This document shows, in pieces, positions 34,601 through 42,548 of a stretch of DNA of 54,360 nt. Both the position numbers and the translations under genes were made by a program. The DNA lies in assembly GCA_947629315.1 (NCBI GenBank), contig CANRDB010000007.1, forward strand, positions 1 through 54,360, in the 5' to 3' direction. The notes beneath the pieces were generated by a model. The model saw only the letters and a list, made by a program, of their open reading frames with translations. It made no database searches and was not told the origin of the DNA. Source of the DNA: an uncultured Bacilli bacterium (GTDB lineage Bacteria; Bacillota_I; Bacilli_A; RF39; UBA660). Each line of letters begins with the position of its first letter. Within the stretch, counting starts at the first letter, position 1.

Positions 34601-34902
34601 AAAAAGTCTACCAAATGCTTTAGATTCTCCATTGCTGTTTTGGAAGAATTCCACTTTGCTTGAAAATAAAACTTCCAGTTGCCTACATCTTCTAAGAGAC
34701 GTTTTGATAAATCTTGTTGAATAAACTCATTCATTTGTTCTTTTGCCTCTTTCGTCCAACTAGTTTTATCCTCATATTGGGAACTATCTGGTAGAATAGA
34801 TTGAACACTTTTCTCTAACCTTGCATAATCTTCTGGTGGATATAGGTATGCATAATTTTTCATATATTGTTTGACTGTCCTTAAAACTTCCTCACTATTC
34901 AT
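31681..34902 (-). CDS. Giant sigma-70 factor with about 600-residue C-terminal extension
   Basis: 1073 residues from ATG 34902 (GAGGTG 10 bases upstream; a GTG at 34914 is possible). Residues 1-170 are an unknown helical domain, then an acidic stretch near 170-186. Region 1.2/2 follows (about 195-303) with VEHNLRLVISIAKHKTGRG, LIQEGNIGLMRAVDKFD and FSTYATWWIRQAMERAIAD. Region 3 is at about 309-386, and region 4 (about 397-456) has LDIMVLRFGLKDG, TLEEIGKKFHVTRERVRQI. The core resembles RpoD. The rest is extra: a module near 520-578, two near-identical repeats (714-792 and 859-937), and a final helix-turn-helix-like part (about 991-1048). Ser/Lys-rich linkers separate them. Usual sigma-A proteins are 350-600 residues. 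Confidence 0.9.
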   Translation of the reverse strand: MNSEEVLRTVKQYMKNYAYLYPPEDYARLEKSVQSILPDSSQYEDKTSWTKEAKEQMNEFIQQDLSKRLLEDVGNWKFYFQAKWNSSKTAMENLKHLVDFLKKINLELPLETYISLYENYPFLGQALSQVVGVKSKTISFDALEANSFYDICSSMVDSYLTYQKIDIVLEEDDLDYDEEEEDYLQEQGKDVHDSELTTDTVKDYIRMITKIPLYSPEEEIDAFIRLRRGMSNARNEIVEHNLRLVISIAKHKTGRGLALLELIQEGNIGLMRAVDKFDVYKGYKFSTYATWWIRQAMERAIADFGSVIRKPVHIAESKMKMAKVERRLAMLLGREPTIEEIAKEMDISVQKVTELKTCSDPVSLSTPVGTEEDAELVDFIPDERNLFDEVNTSQLRKELLHAVESVCRSSRELDIMVLRFGLKDGCPRTLEEIGKKFHVTRERVRQIISKKIRMLRIPTRSKEFLDYLDFPERGEEQLKAEGYSMYSQKYSLKISTSSTTEKPVEQKNGEVFLSDYMTRPATNEQLIRRIAALPAHYQNILHKKYSKDLTHIKKGIATQEEEKIFISQIVPQLCSMLKDSQYDEIELSNTVEDSTYENQTSTRPSGNVRVNIMEPVSAPFSKQEMDKELFFRKNDDWQLSKKRSAAKPVVSKENASAIPVAKETSIANQEQTNSKKSEKEETSSKNMPETVSSTTSVKVEKSPSKKTNSTILEEKKGYHGRQGKTLMSALDCDLDTIHQISRVLTEAQYSLLTKRYGENLDTYLPNTITHGESVRLYQKVIPKLKKEMQRVSHSEEQTTVMEKVEPETRKEDLLPLNFQSSSPVMKEDNYPDDSSPLEQLEFFMEQLSKETESTISKQEKVHHGRQGKDLTSVLGCNLDTIHQISGVLTKAQYDLLTKRYGENLDTYLSNTITHSESVRLYQKVIPKLKTELQRVSHLEEQTIATKKVAQSSLEPHTNYFKGLPVDIKPSSKFTKEDYQQLRNYLCQAGYEDTLKDLPLEECVVASLSLSMVGNKTISLTELADLLQMDIEEVRTVLKKGLHQIKQTLDTEVDKEETEHVKKLGGMLGDGKKE
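32092..32328. repeat. Direct repeat copy 1 inside the giant sigma gene
   Basis: This segment encodes GRQGKDLTSVLGCNLDTIH through LKTELQRVSH. It is closely similar to 32527-32763, about 435 bases away and in the same frame. The repeats differ mostly by single bases, indicating a fairly recent in-frame tandem duplication. Confidence 0.88.
32527..32763. repeat. Direct repeat copy 2 inside the giant sigma gene
   Basis: This segment encodes GRQGKTLMSALDCDLDTIH through LKKEMQRVSH, the partner of 32092-32328. Both contain LTKRYGENLDTYL and VRLYQKVIPKLK. Confidence 0.88.
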
Positions 34903-34928
34903 CAAACATCCCACCTCTCATGGCTATT

Positions 34929-34958
34929 ACTATAACATAAATACCTCTCTAAAATCAA
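34929..34958 (-). promoter_or_regulatory. Predicted promoter of the sigma operon
   Basis: TTGATT (34953-34958), 18 bases, TATAGT (34929-34934) on the minus strand; a sigma-A-like promoter just after the terminator of the DUF308 gene. Confidence 0.5.
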
Positions 34959-34987
34959 GAAAAAAACTACTAATTTCTTAGCAGTTA
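34958..34987 (-). terminator. Terminator of the DUF308 gene
   Basis: AACTGCTAA-GAAA-TTAGTAGTT on the minus strand (one G-T pair), followed by seven T residues. Confidence 0.8.
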
Positions 34988-35596
34988 TTCTTCTTTTGTT
35001 TCTTCAAATTGAGCTTCTTTCGCTTCTTTTTCTTTAATATCTTGTGGTACCTTTTTATTTAATACTTCAGAATAATCTTTGTTTTGACTCGTGTAGTAAA
35101 TGTAACCCACCATTTCTGAAATTGCATAGACAATCATGAAGACACCTAACAATTTAATAAATACTTGTGTCATAATGATGATTCCTAATAAAATCATAAA
35201 TAACGATTCAATTGCAAAGATTTTGGAACCTTGATCATCAATCTTCTTAACAGCAAGACCTAATATCAATCGATTAATTCCATTGAAGAGAATTAATACT
35301 CCTAAGACAATACTAATCGTCGTTGGAATAAACTTTGGAAAAATAGCAATCACAACTCCTAGTCCCACAAAGAGAAGACCCATGATGAAATCTCCAAAAG
35401 TAGATCCATTTTTCTTTCGACCAAGAATATATAGTAAAGCCTTAAGTACACCGGATAAAATCAAAATCGCACTTACCGAATAACCAATAAATTTAAAGAT
35501 AGCATCTCCACCATTAAAGCAGAAAATGACACCAATTACTAATGACACTAAAGAAATTAACAACGAAACAAAACTAATCGGTTCCTTTTTATTCAT
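34985..35596 (-). CDS. DUF308/HdeD-like multi-helix membrane protein
   Basis: 203 residues from ATG 35596. Six hydrophobic helices come in pairs, with LVIGVIFCFNGGDAIFK, GLLFVGLGVVIAIFPKFIP and LVLGVLILFNGINRLILG-type segments. That paired Gly-rich pattern is typical of the DUF308 (HdeD) family, whose role is often linked to acid stress but not known here. The last 30 residues are charged (KEKEAKEAQFEETKEE). It is monocistronic, with its own terminator. Confidence 0.8.
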   Translation of the reverse strand: MNKKEPISFVSLLISLVSLVIGVIFCFNGGDAIFKFIGYSVSAILILSGVLKALLYILGRKKNGSTFGDFIMGLLFVGLGVVIAIFPKFIPTTISIVLGVLILFNGINRLILGLAVKKIDDQGSKIFAIESLFMILLGIIIMTQVFIKLLGVFMIVYAISEMVGYIYYTSQNKDYSEVLNKKVPQDIKEKEAKEAQFEETKEE

Positions 35597-35636
35597 AATT
35601 TCACATCCTCTAAATTCATTATACACTAGATAATGA

Positions 35637-35674
35637 TAAAATGCAAAAAAGAGTATTGCGTTTTTTTACATTTT
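35637..35674 (-). terminator. Possible terminator of thrS
   Basis: An imperfect A/T-rich inverted repeat (AAAATGCAAAAAA and TTTTTTTACATTTT) overlaps the thrS stop codon. It is weak because the stem is nearly all A-T. Confidence 0.4.
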
Positions 35675-37420
35675 ATGCTGAATTTCTTCCTTTATGTGTG
35701 AAAGAAATTCTTCCTTTGATAACGTAATCGTTTCTTCCGTTCCGTATTTCCGGTAACTAATGGTATGGTTATCCACTTCTTTTTGTCCTAAAATTAACGT
35801 GTAAGGAATCTTTTGAAGAACAGACTCTCTCATTCGATATCCTACTTTTTCTTCTCGATCATCTAGAGAAACTCGAATATTTTCTTCCTGCAACCAAGAT
35901 TCTATTTCTTTCGCATACTCTAAATGATATTCATTATTGACTGGTAAGATATTCAACTGAACAGGCGCTAACCAAAGTGGGAATACCCCTTTTGTCTCTT
36001 CAATAATGTAAGCCATAAAACGATCTAGAGAGCCAAGAATTGCTCGGTGAAGAACAACAGGAGTCTTCTTCGAACCATCAGAATCTACATATTTTAAATC
36101 AAATTTAGCAGGTAAACAAAAATCCAATTGACAAGTCGAAAGTGTATATTCATTTCCAACTGCTGGTTTAACATTTACATCTAATTTTGGTCCGTAGAAA
36201 GCAGCCTCTCCAATTTCTTCCGTATATTCAATTCCTAAATCATTTAATACCTCACGAAGTTCATTCTCTGCTCGGTCCCACATTTCATCATCTGGATGAT
36301 ATTTTGTCTTATCTTGTGGATCTCTTAAAGAGAGTACACAACGATAATTGGTAATATGAAAATCTTTATAAACATCAAAGATTAAATCCACAACATTCTT
36401 AAATTCCTCTTTAATTTGTTCTTTCGTTACAAATAGGTGAGCATCATTTTGACAGAAATGTCTACCTCTTTCAATTCCCTTTAAAGCGCCACTTGCTTCA
36501 TAACGGAAGTCATGAGCAATCTCTCCAATTCGAATTGGTAAATCTTTATAAGAATGTAGTTTATTAGCATAAATCATCATATGATGTGGACAGTTCATTG
36601 GTCTTAATACAAAAGATTCTCCATCTACTTCCATCGCTGGGAACATGTTTTCTTGATAGTGTTCCCAGTGACCACTGGTTTTATAGAGTTCTACATTTCC
36701 AACACAAGGAGTCATAACATGAAGATATCCCAATTTTCGCTCTTTATCCCGAATATAATTCTCTAGTTCTTGCCATACGATATATCCTTTTGGTAAAAAC
36801 ATGGGAAGACCTCTTCCTACTAAATCATCCGACATGAATAATTCTAATTCTTTTCCTAATTTTCGATGATCACGCATTTTAGCTTCTTCTAATTCTTGTA
36901 AGTGAGCCTCTAAATCTTCAGCGGTTTCAAAGCAAACTCCATAGATTCTTTGAAGCATCTTGTTATTAGCGTTTCCCTTCCAATAAGCTCCACTCGTCTT
37001 TAACAATTTAAAGTGTTTTAATTCTTTTACACTTTCCACATGAGGTCCACGACATAAATCCGTAAAATCCCCTTGTGTATAGCAACTAATAACCGTACTA
37101 TTCTCATCCATCCGACTGATTAAATCCAGTTTATAAGGATCATTTTGAAATTGTTTGAAAGCTTCTTCTTTTGAAAGTTCATGCCGTACAATTCTCTTAC
37201 CATCTTTGGCAATCTTTTTCATTTCCCTTTCAATTTTTTCTAAATCATCATCCGTAATAACACTATCCCCTAAATCGATATCATAGTAGAATCCCTCTTC
37301 AATAACTGGTCCTACCCAAAACATCGCCTGTGGATATAAATGTTTCACAGCTTGCGCTAACAAATGAGCACAACTGTGATTCAAGACACTCAATCTTTCA
37401 TTCTCTTTAATATTTATCAT
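35666..37420 (-). CDS. thrS: Threonyl-tRNA synthetase lacking the TGS domain
   Basis: Class II synthetase charging tRNA-Thr. The protein starts directly in the N2 editing domain (LNHSCAHLLAQAVKHLYPQA, with HxxxH), continues through CRGPHVESV, and then the catalytic core with motif 2 (RPMNCPHHMMIYANKLHSYKDLP) and motif 3 (HRAILGSLDRFMA). The C-terminal anticodon-binding domain is complete. At 584 aa it is about 60 residues shorter than usual because the N-terminal TGS domain is absent. No longer in-frame start is seen. It follows the unknown 325-residue gene by 14 bases and shares its T-box leader. Confidence 0.96.
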   Translation of the reverse strand: MINIKENERLSVLNHSCAHLLAQAVKHLYPQAMFWVGPVIEEGFYYDIDLGDSVITDDDLEKIEREMKKIAKDGKRIVRHELSKEEAFKQFQNDPYKLDLISRMDENSTVISCYTQGDFTDLCRGPHVESVKELKHFKLLKTSGAYWKGNANNKMLQRIYGVCFETAEDLEAHLQELEEAKMRDHRKLGKELELFMSDDLVGRGLPMFLPKGYIVWQELENYIRDKERKLGYLHVMTPCVGNVELYKTSGHWEHYQENMFPAMEVDGESFVLRPMNCPHHMMIYANKLHSYKDLPIRIGEIAHDFRYEASGALKGIERGRHFCQNDAHLFVTKEQIKEEFKNVVDLIFDVYKDFHITNYRCVLSLRDPQDKTKYHPDDEMWDRAENELREVLNDLGIEYTEEIGEAAFYGPKLDVNVKPAVGNEYTLSTCQLDFCLPAKFDLKYVDSDGSKKTPVVLHRAILGSLDRFMAYIIEETKGVFPLWLAPVQLNILPVNNEYHLEYAKEIESWLQEENIRVSLDDREEKVGYRMRESVLQKIPYTLILGQKEVDNHTISYRKYGTEETITLSKEEFLSHIKEEIQHKM

Positions 37421-37434
37421 CCTAATTCTCCCTC

Positions 37435-38412
37435 CTATTCTTTAGGTAATAATTCTTTTAATTTTAAATCAGCTTTCGCCTTTCGATGCTCTTTGCATGG
37501 TTTCGTTCTCTTCACTAATTCTCTTCTTACAATGTGATAAAACGCCATCTGATTCGAAGCACGATAAATTTTCATAAGATTATCTAACTCATAATTACTC
37601 ATTTCACTTAATTCATAACTCATGGGAGTATCAACCGTTTTAGAATTTTCCATGGTAGTGGGATTAAACGCTGGTTCTTCATATGGAAATAATTTTAATA
37701 ATTCTAATTGTAACTCCTCTTTATTTTCTAATTCCTGTATCTTCCCATCGACAATTAATTTTAATTGTTCATTTTCCAAGAGAACGGCGATGGCATCCGT
37801 TTTATTTGTCACACCAACTGCCTGTCTTTCAAGAGGTGGCAATTGGAAGATATCAAATCGACGATCACCATGATTCAAAAATTGGTACCCCTTTAAGGAA
37901 AAATCTTTCTGTAAAATAAGTCCACTTCCCTGCTTGCTAGCTTCTAGAAAATCTTCTAAACAGTCCTCGATGAGAAAATTCTTACCAGTATCCTCGTCAT
38001 GAAATAGATAAGGATCTAATGACTCATCCCCCTCAATCACTAGTAACATAGAAAAATGATTCTGAATGGCTGTATCCAAAAGGTTGGTAACATTTTGAAT
38101 AGCTTGTTCTCTCTCATCAAATCCAATCAACTCACCAGTTGTCTCTTCGATAAAAGACTCTTTCGGCATCCAATAAGGAACTTGATAATGCAACACATCT
38201 TCCACCATGACAATCTGACCGGTAGAAACTAATTCTGGATTTTTTTGGACATACGCAAAACTTGTTCGCTTGAGTTGTGGAAAAAATTGTTGAATTCCCT
38301 CATGTGTCATCGCGGTTACTCCTGGTGCCTCGATGCCACAAAATTTTAAAAACGACTGCACACTTAATTTTTTGGTGTTTTTTAAACTATTTTTTTGTTT
38401 TCTCTTACTCAT
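37435..38412 (-). CDS. Hypothetical protein co-transcribed with thrS
   Basis: 325 residues, no family recognised. The N-terminus is basic (MSKRKQKNSLKNTKK), the middle is mixed alpha/beta with FSMLLVIEGDESLDPYLF, and the C-terminus is basic helical (VRRELVKRTKPCKEHRKAKADLK), which suggests nucleic acid binding. It is the first gene after the T-box leader, so it should be induced when threonyl-tRNA runs short. GGGGAGAG precedes the ATG. Confidence 0.65.
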   Translation of the reverse strand: MSKRKQKNSLKNTKKLSVQSFLKFCGIEAPGVTAMTHEGIQQFFPQLKRTSFAYVQKNPELVSTGQIVMVEDVLHYQVPYWMPKESFIEETTGELIGFDEREQAIQNVTNLLDTAIQNHFSMLLVIEGDESLDPYLFHDEDTGKNFLIEDCLEDFLEASKQGSGLILQKDFSLKGYQFLNHGDRRFDIFQLPPLERQAVGVTNKTDAIAVLLENEQLKLIVDGKIQELENKEELQLELLKLFPYEEPAFNPTTMENSKTVDTPMSYELSEMSNYELDNLMKIYRASNQMAFYHIVRRELVKRTKPCKEHRKAKADLKLKELLPKE

Positions 38413-38431
38413 AATCTACTCTCTCCCCTAT

Positions 38432-38637
38432 AAAAAAAACTCCTTATCACTAAGGAGCGTATGAACGCGGTACCATCCTACCTTTTACTCAGCATGATAA
38501 CGGAATGACCGGACTACTCTTTCAAGTGCAGCTCCTAGGGAGTAACCATGAAATATCTTGTTTAGGCTCCCACCATCCCTAATTCGCTTACAAGAATTTT
38601 TCATAATCGTATCCTATTCTTTGCCTTTGATAGGATT
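38432..38637 (-). promoter_or_regulatory. T-box leader of the thrS operon
   Basis: The minus strand carries the T-box sequence GGATGGTACCGCG at 38466-38478. The terminator CTCCTTA-GTGA-TAAGGAG (38440-38457) is followed by eight T residues (38432-38439). A structured stem I region lies upstream with GGGAGCC and GGAGCTGC elements. An ACT triplet at 38541-38543 is a candidate threonine specifier; this is uncertain. The amino acid is inferred mainly from thrS. Confidence 0.87.
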
Positions 38638-38666
38638 ATTTTAACACATTCTCTTCAATTTGTTAA
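38638..38666 (-). promoter_or_regulatory. Promoter of the thrS operon
   Basis: TTAACA (38661-38666), 17 bases, TAAAAT (38638-38643) on the minus strand, directly ahead of the T-box leader. Confidence 0.6.
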
Positions 38667-38675
38667 GCATTTTTC

Positions 38676-39578
38676 TCATTTTCGCAAATTTTTGCTTACC
38701 ATTTCTAATGGAACAGTCAATTGTTTGATACGAGAAATGATTCTTCCTGCTTTGATAGATTCCACCCCTGCTTTAGAACTCGCTAAATGTTCCTCTAAAT
38801 TCTCTAACGATAAATTAGAAGTGAAAAAAGTTGTCAATCCTTCCTCCATACGATACTGTAGGAGTGGACATAAAATCTCATCCCGACTCCAAGCGGTTAC
38901 ATTTTCCGCACCGATATCGTCGATTAGTAAAAGCGGAATCGTTTTAATATACTGATACTTTTCCTGAAAATCTTCTAAGAAAGCTTCTCGCATAAATTCT
39001 GGCCAAAACACAATCGCACTACGATGACCTTTTTTCGCAAGTTCATTTAATAAAGCAGCAATTAAATAACTTTTCCCACATCCAAAATTACCATGGAGAT
39101 AAAGTCCTTTCTGAATACTATGCTCCTCATATTCCTTTAAAAAATTACCAATCCACAAAATAGCTTCAAAACGGCTTTTATCATTTTTATAGATATTTGC
39201 CATACTAGCATCTTTTAGAGTACTTGGGGTATGAAAATAACGAACATTTTTTAAATATTGAGTATTCTTTTCTTGCTTCACTTGATAGCGACAAGGTTTA
39301 TATTCAAAAGTTAATTGCTTTCCACGAATAGTCGGAAAGTAAACGTATCCTCTCATTCGATTCGGACAATCAAGTAGATGCTTACAGTCTAAGCAGTGTG
39401 TATATTCCTCTACGGAATCTTGCAATAAAGAAGTATACGTCTGTAATTCCTCTTTCGGTAATTTTAATTTTTTCACGATTTCTTGAAAAACAGGATTTTG
39501 AAGAGCGATTTCATACTCTTTCGATAAATCTGTCTTTACAAAATTTTCCTTTTTTAGTTTTTTTTCTAATGTTTCCAT
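38676..39578 (-). CDS. dnaI: Primosomal protein DnaI (helicase loader)
   Basis: AAA+ ATPase that loads the replicative helicase at oriC and at restart sites. The N-terminal zinc-binding domain has HCLDCKHLLDC (Cys 62, 65, 71). The ATPase domain has Walker A LHGNFGCGKSYLIA (about 161-174), Walker B PLLLIDDIGAEN, sensor 1 FFTSN, and an arginine finger region near the C-terminus (GRIISRIKQL). It begins 2 bases after the dnaB stop. 300 aa is the usual size. Confidence 0.93.
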   Translation of the reverse strand: METLEKKLKKENFVKTDLSKEYEIALQNPVFQEIVKKLKLPKEELQTYTSLLQDSVEEYTHCLDCKHLLDCPNRMRGYVYFPTIRGKQLTFEYKPCRYQVKQEKNTQYLKNVRYFHTPSTLKDASMANIYKNDKSRFEAILWIGNFLKEYEEHSIQKGLYLHGNFGCGKSYLIAALLNELAKKGHRSAIVFWPEFMREAFLEDFQEKYQYIKTIPLLLIDDIGAENVTAWSRDEILCPLLQYRMEEGLTTFFTSNLSLENLEEHLASSKAGVESIKAGRIISRIKQLTVPLEMVSKNLRK

Positions 39579-39580
39579 AA

Positions 39581-40852
39581 CTACCCTTTCAACATCTCTT
39601 CTAGTTTTTTAATTTCTTCTTCTGTCGCTAAATTCTCCTCGATATCTTGATGATACCAAGATGGTTTTTTCTCTACTTTTTCTTGTTTCTTTGAAACATC
39701 CTTTTTACGATTTCGATATTCTTCTTTAGCGATATTCATGGCATCTTCTACCGTCTCAATATTACTCTTCTTCCACTGTGCAGCAATCGCATCGACAAAT
39801 CCTTTCGTCAATTTATTATTATTGATACGTAAAACATAATCGACTAATACGTTTACAACTCCTGGCTGTAATTTTAAATCATCTAATAAATAAGCAATAA
39901 TTTTAATATCACTCACCGCTAATGAACCCGTTTTATACTTACTCGCTAAAAAGTCATGAGGACTGGTCGTTTCAAAAACATGAATCATCTGCATTTTCTT
40001 AGAGACCCCATCTTTGGTAGTTCGCAAATACTCTGGTTGATTTTTATAGATGAGATTAGGTACTTTTCCAAAGTTTTCAAATTGGTAATATTTCAGCGCT
40101 AATTCTCGTAATTTATCCTTTTCAATCGTTCTTTTTTCAGTGACTGAATTTCGAATTAACTCTGCCATCTCCTCATTATCATAATCATAGATGGAAGAAA
40201 TCCGAATTAAGAAATCTCTCGTTTCTCTAGTGATACTGCGAGGGTTTAAAAGTTCTTCGGAAATCATACTAACAATCGTACTGACATCAATTTTAGAAAT
40301 AATTTCGAGAGGACGAACGGCTTTATCTTTTAAGTTATAAATTTCAATTTCTCTCAATGAAGAATTTGTCCATACGAACGTATCTCTGAATTTGGCAGTA
40401 ATATCCTCATAGTTTGTAAGATTAATCGTTGGAAATTGAAAACAGGCAATTCTTCTTTCATACTCGGTAGGTCCTAGCGCATTCTGTAAAGCAGTATTCA
40501 AAACAGGATTTGTTAAAAATTCATTCGCACTCATGGGAGAATAAATTTCATAAATAAAATGATTAATACTGTCTTTTTTCACATAGGTTTTTAAAAGACC
40601 AATCGCCTCTAATTTCGTTCTAGCATCTAACATTTCTCCCACACTAATCATCATCGTATTCAATAACGTATTATGGGTATACTCTGTAGAGAGAAGTTCT
40701 AATTGGTCTAAATACGTACAGAGTGTATGATAAAGATTAATAGCTAACGCACCTACTAATGGTTCATACAAATTCACTAAAATTTTTCTCTCATCATAAA
40801 GAGAAGTTTTATTGACGACCACAAAAGTATCCGCTGGTAAAACCTGATTCAT
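39581..40852 (-). CDS. dnaB: Replication initiation protein DnaB (Bacillota type)
   Basis: This is the DnaB of Bacilli, which acts with DnaD and DnaI to load the helicase, not the helicase itself. The N-terminal winged-helix part opens with LPADTFVVVNKTSLYDERKI-type sequence (LYEPLVGALAINLYHTL). The C-terminal DnaB/DnaD domain has LKLQPGVVNVLVDYVLRIN then KGFVDAIAAQWKKSNIETVEDAM, with YRNRKKDVSKKQ after it. GAGGTGAG lies upstream of the ATG. It is coupled to dnaI. Confidence 0.92.
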   Translation of the reverse strand: MNQVLPADTFVVVNKTSLYDERKILVNLYEPLVGALAINLYHTLCTYLDQLELLSTEYTHNTLLNTMMISVGEMLDARTKLEAIGLLKTYVKKDSINHFIYEIYSPMSANEFLTNPVLNTALQNALGPTEYERRIACFQFPTINLTNYEDITAKFRDTFVWTNSSLREIEIYNLKDKAVRPLEIISKIDVSTIVSMISEELLNPRSITRETRDFLIRISSIYDYDNEEMAELIRNSVTEKRTIEKDKLRELALKYYQFENFGKVPNLIYKNQPEYLRTTKDGVSKKMQMIHVFETTSPHDFLASKYKTGSLAVSDIKIIAYLLDDLKLQPGVVNVLVDYVLRINNNKLTKGFVDAIAAQWKKSNIETVEDAMNIAKEEYRNRKKDVSKKQEKVEKKPSWYHQDIEENLATEEEIKKLEEMLKG

Positions 40853-40923
40853 ACACTCACCTCATATTCATTATATCACGCATTCTTGCGATAAAGAACA
40901 AGAATTTCTTCACCATTATCTTA

Positions 40924-40952
40924 GAAAAAAAACTAAGTTTCCCTAGTTTTTA
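40924..40952 (-). terminator. Terminator of secG
   Basis: An imperfect stem AAAACTAGG-GAAA-CTTAGTTTT on the minus strand (one mismatch region), followed by T residues. Confidence 0.7.
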
Positions 40953-41156
40953 CATCATAATACAAATGACAAAGAAAGCAACTCCTAAGCAGAACGTTAA
41001 ACGTGTAATGAATAACTCTCCTCCACGTTCCTTTCGATTACTAAATAAATCACTATTTCCACCACTCATAATATTCGTAGCGCTTTCCGCTTTTCCACTT
41101 TGTAATAGTACAATAGCAATTAATAAAACGGATATAAGGATTAATAATATTTGCAT
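40950..41156 (-). CDS. secG: Preprotein translocase subunit SecG
   Basis: Small subunit of the SecYEG channel. Two helices (about 2-18 and 50-67) flank a polar loop with the family signature LLQSGKAESATNIMSGG and LFSNRKERGGELFITRLT. 68 aa is typical. AAGGAGGGAATAAG precedes the ATG. Monocistronic. Confidence 0.9.
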   Translation of the reverse strand: MQILLILISVLLIAIVLLQSGKAESATNIMSGGNSDLFSNRKERGGELFITRLTFCLGVAFFVICIMM

Positions 41157-41267
41157 CTTATTCCCTCCTTCGATTACCTAATAATTTATCATACTTCCTA
41201 AAATAAATCAATACTTTCCCCATCAACTAATGTTTCATAAAAAAACGTACGAGTCTACAGTTTTCTA

Positions 41268-42548
41268 CTAAAGCGATTCACTCTTCTTTAGTAAGGTAAC
41301 TACTGACCGGTTTTCTAGTGGTAAAGACTGTATCGCTTTTTGAAATTCTTTCCACTTTAAACTATCAATCCAAGCATATTCATCAAGAAGAATGGTATTC
41401 ATTCGCAATAACTGACTATTGACATGACTAGCAATCGTATAGACGCTATCACTTTGATAAACACAACCACTCTTTAAAGTTTTCCGCTTACGATTAAATT
41501 CCTCTTCAGATACCTGTTTCAATCGAAGTTCTTTATCAATTTCTTCACAGACATACTCTGGCTTTTTCGTTTCTACACTGACCACACAAACGAAATGTTG
41601 ATCGGCCTCCATCACATCGACACTAATTTCTCCTGTAATGGCTAATTCCTTTCGAAGACGTTCTAATAATAGAGAAGTACTTCCCAATCGCAAATCGAAA
41701 TAGAAATTCAAGAAAAAGTGAAACTTCTGTTTATCAAAATCGCGTACAGGAATTTTATAAGCAATGGATAACTTTGGAATTTCAACGTTATCAGATGTTA
41801 CAGTATCTTCTTTTTTCACGACAGTATCCGGTTCTGTTACTTGCTTGATTTTGACTGGTTCTCTAGACTGATAATCTTTTTTTGCTTGATTATTTTGAAT
41901 CGTCTCAATAACTTCTTTAGGATCGACATTTCCCACTACCGTCATAAACATGTTAGAAGGGTGATAAAAAGTGTCATAGCAAGTATACAAATCCTCTTTG
42001 GTGATTTTGCGAATACTATCTACGGTTCCCGCAATGGGATAACGAAGAGGATGTTTCTGCAAAGTATTCTCTAAAGAACGCTCTAACAGTTTCCAATAAG
42101 GAATATCTTCATACATTTTAATTTCCTGTTCAATAATCCCCTTTTCTTTTTCAACATTTTCATCTGTAAAATACGGATTTTGAACAAAATCTAATAGATA
42201 TTCTATATTTTCACAGACATGACCTGGTCCTGAAAAGAGATAACAAGTTCGTAAATAGGAAGTAGAGGCATTCGCATCCGCCCCATTTCTAGTATAAAAC
42301 ACGAATGGGTCTTCTCCCTCTTTTTGTTCAAATACCTTATGCTCTAGAAAGTGGGCTACTCCCATTGGAGCTTCATAATACTTCTTTTGTTGATATGGAA
42401 TAAACGTGTTATGAAAACTTCCATATCGTGTAATAAAAGTAACATAGATATTATTTCCTTCTTTAGGAATAACATTAATCAACAATCCATTAGGAAGGGT
42501 CTCTTGATATAAATCTAAATCAAAGTGTTTCAAATGATTCTTTTTCAT
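41268..42548 (-). CDS. yfmH: M16-family zinc peptidase (YfmH-type)
   Basis: The inverzincin motif HFLEHKVF (HxxEH, about residue 67) and a distal Glu region (ENVEKEKGIIEQEIKMYED) mark an active M16 peptidase. Paired with the inactive homologue upstream, it matches the YfmF/YfmH pair associated with 5-aminopentanol modification of EF-P in Bacillus. EF-P itself is not in the window. I chose ATG 42548 (GAGG upstream); 42557 is possible. It overlaps the partner gene by 29 bases, so the two are translationally coupled and probably form a heterodimer. Confidence 0.87.
   Translation of the reverse strand: MKKNHLKHFDLDLYQETLPNGLLINVIPKEGNNIYVTFITRYGSFHNTFIPYQQKKYYEAPMGVAHFLEHKVFEQKEGEDPFVFYTRNGADANASTSYLRTCYLFSGPGHVCENIEYLLDFVQNPYFTDENVEKEKGIIEQEIKMYEDIPYWKLLERSLENTLQKHPLRYPIAGTVDSIRKITKEDLYTCYDTFYHPSNMFMTVVGNVDPKEVIETIQNNQAKKDYQSREPVKIKQVTEPDTVVKKEDTVTSDNVEIPKLSIAYKIPVRDFDKQKFHFFLNFYFDLRLGSTSLLLERLRKELAITGEISVDVMEADQHFVCVVSVETKKPEYVCEEIDKELRLKQVSEEEFNRKRKTLKSGCVYQSDSVYTIASHVNSQLLRMNTILLDEYAWIDSLKWKEFQKAIQSLPLENRSVVTLLKKSESL

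Noticed and set aside
41221-41267. Possible terminator after yfmH
   Set aside because: There is a CGTACG palindrome before a T run on the minus strand, but no stable stem could be drawn.
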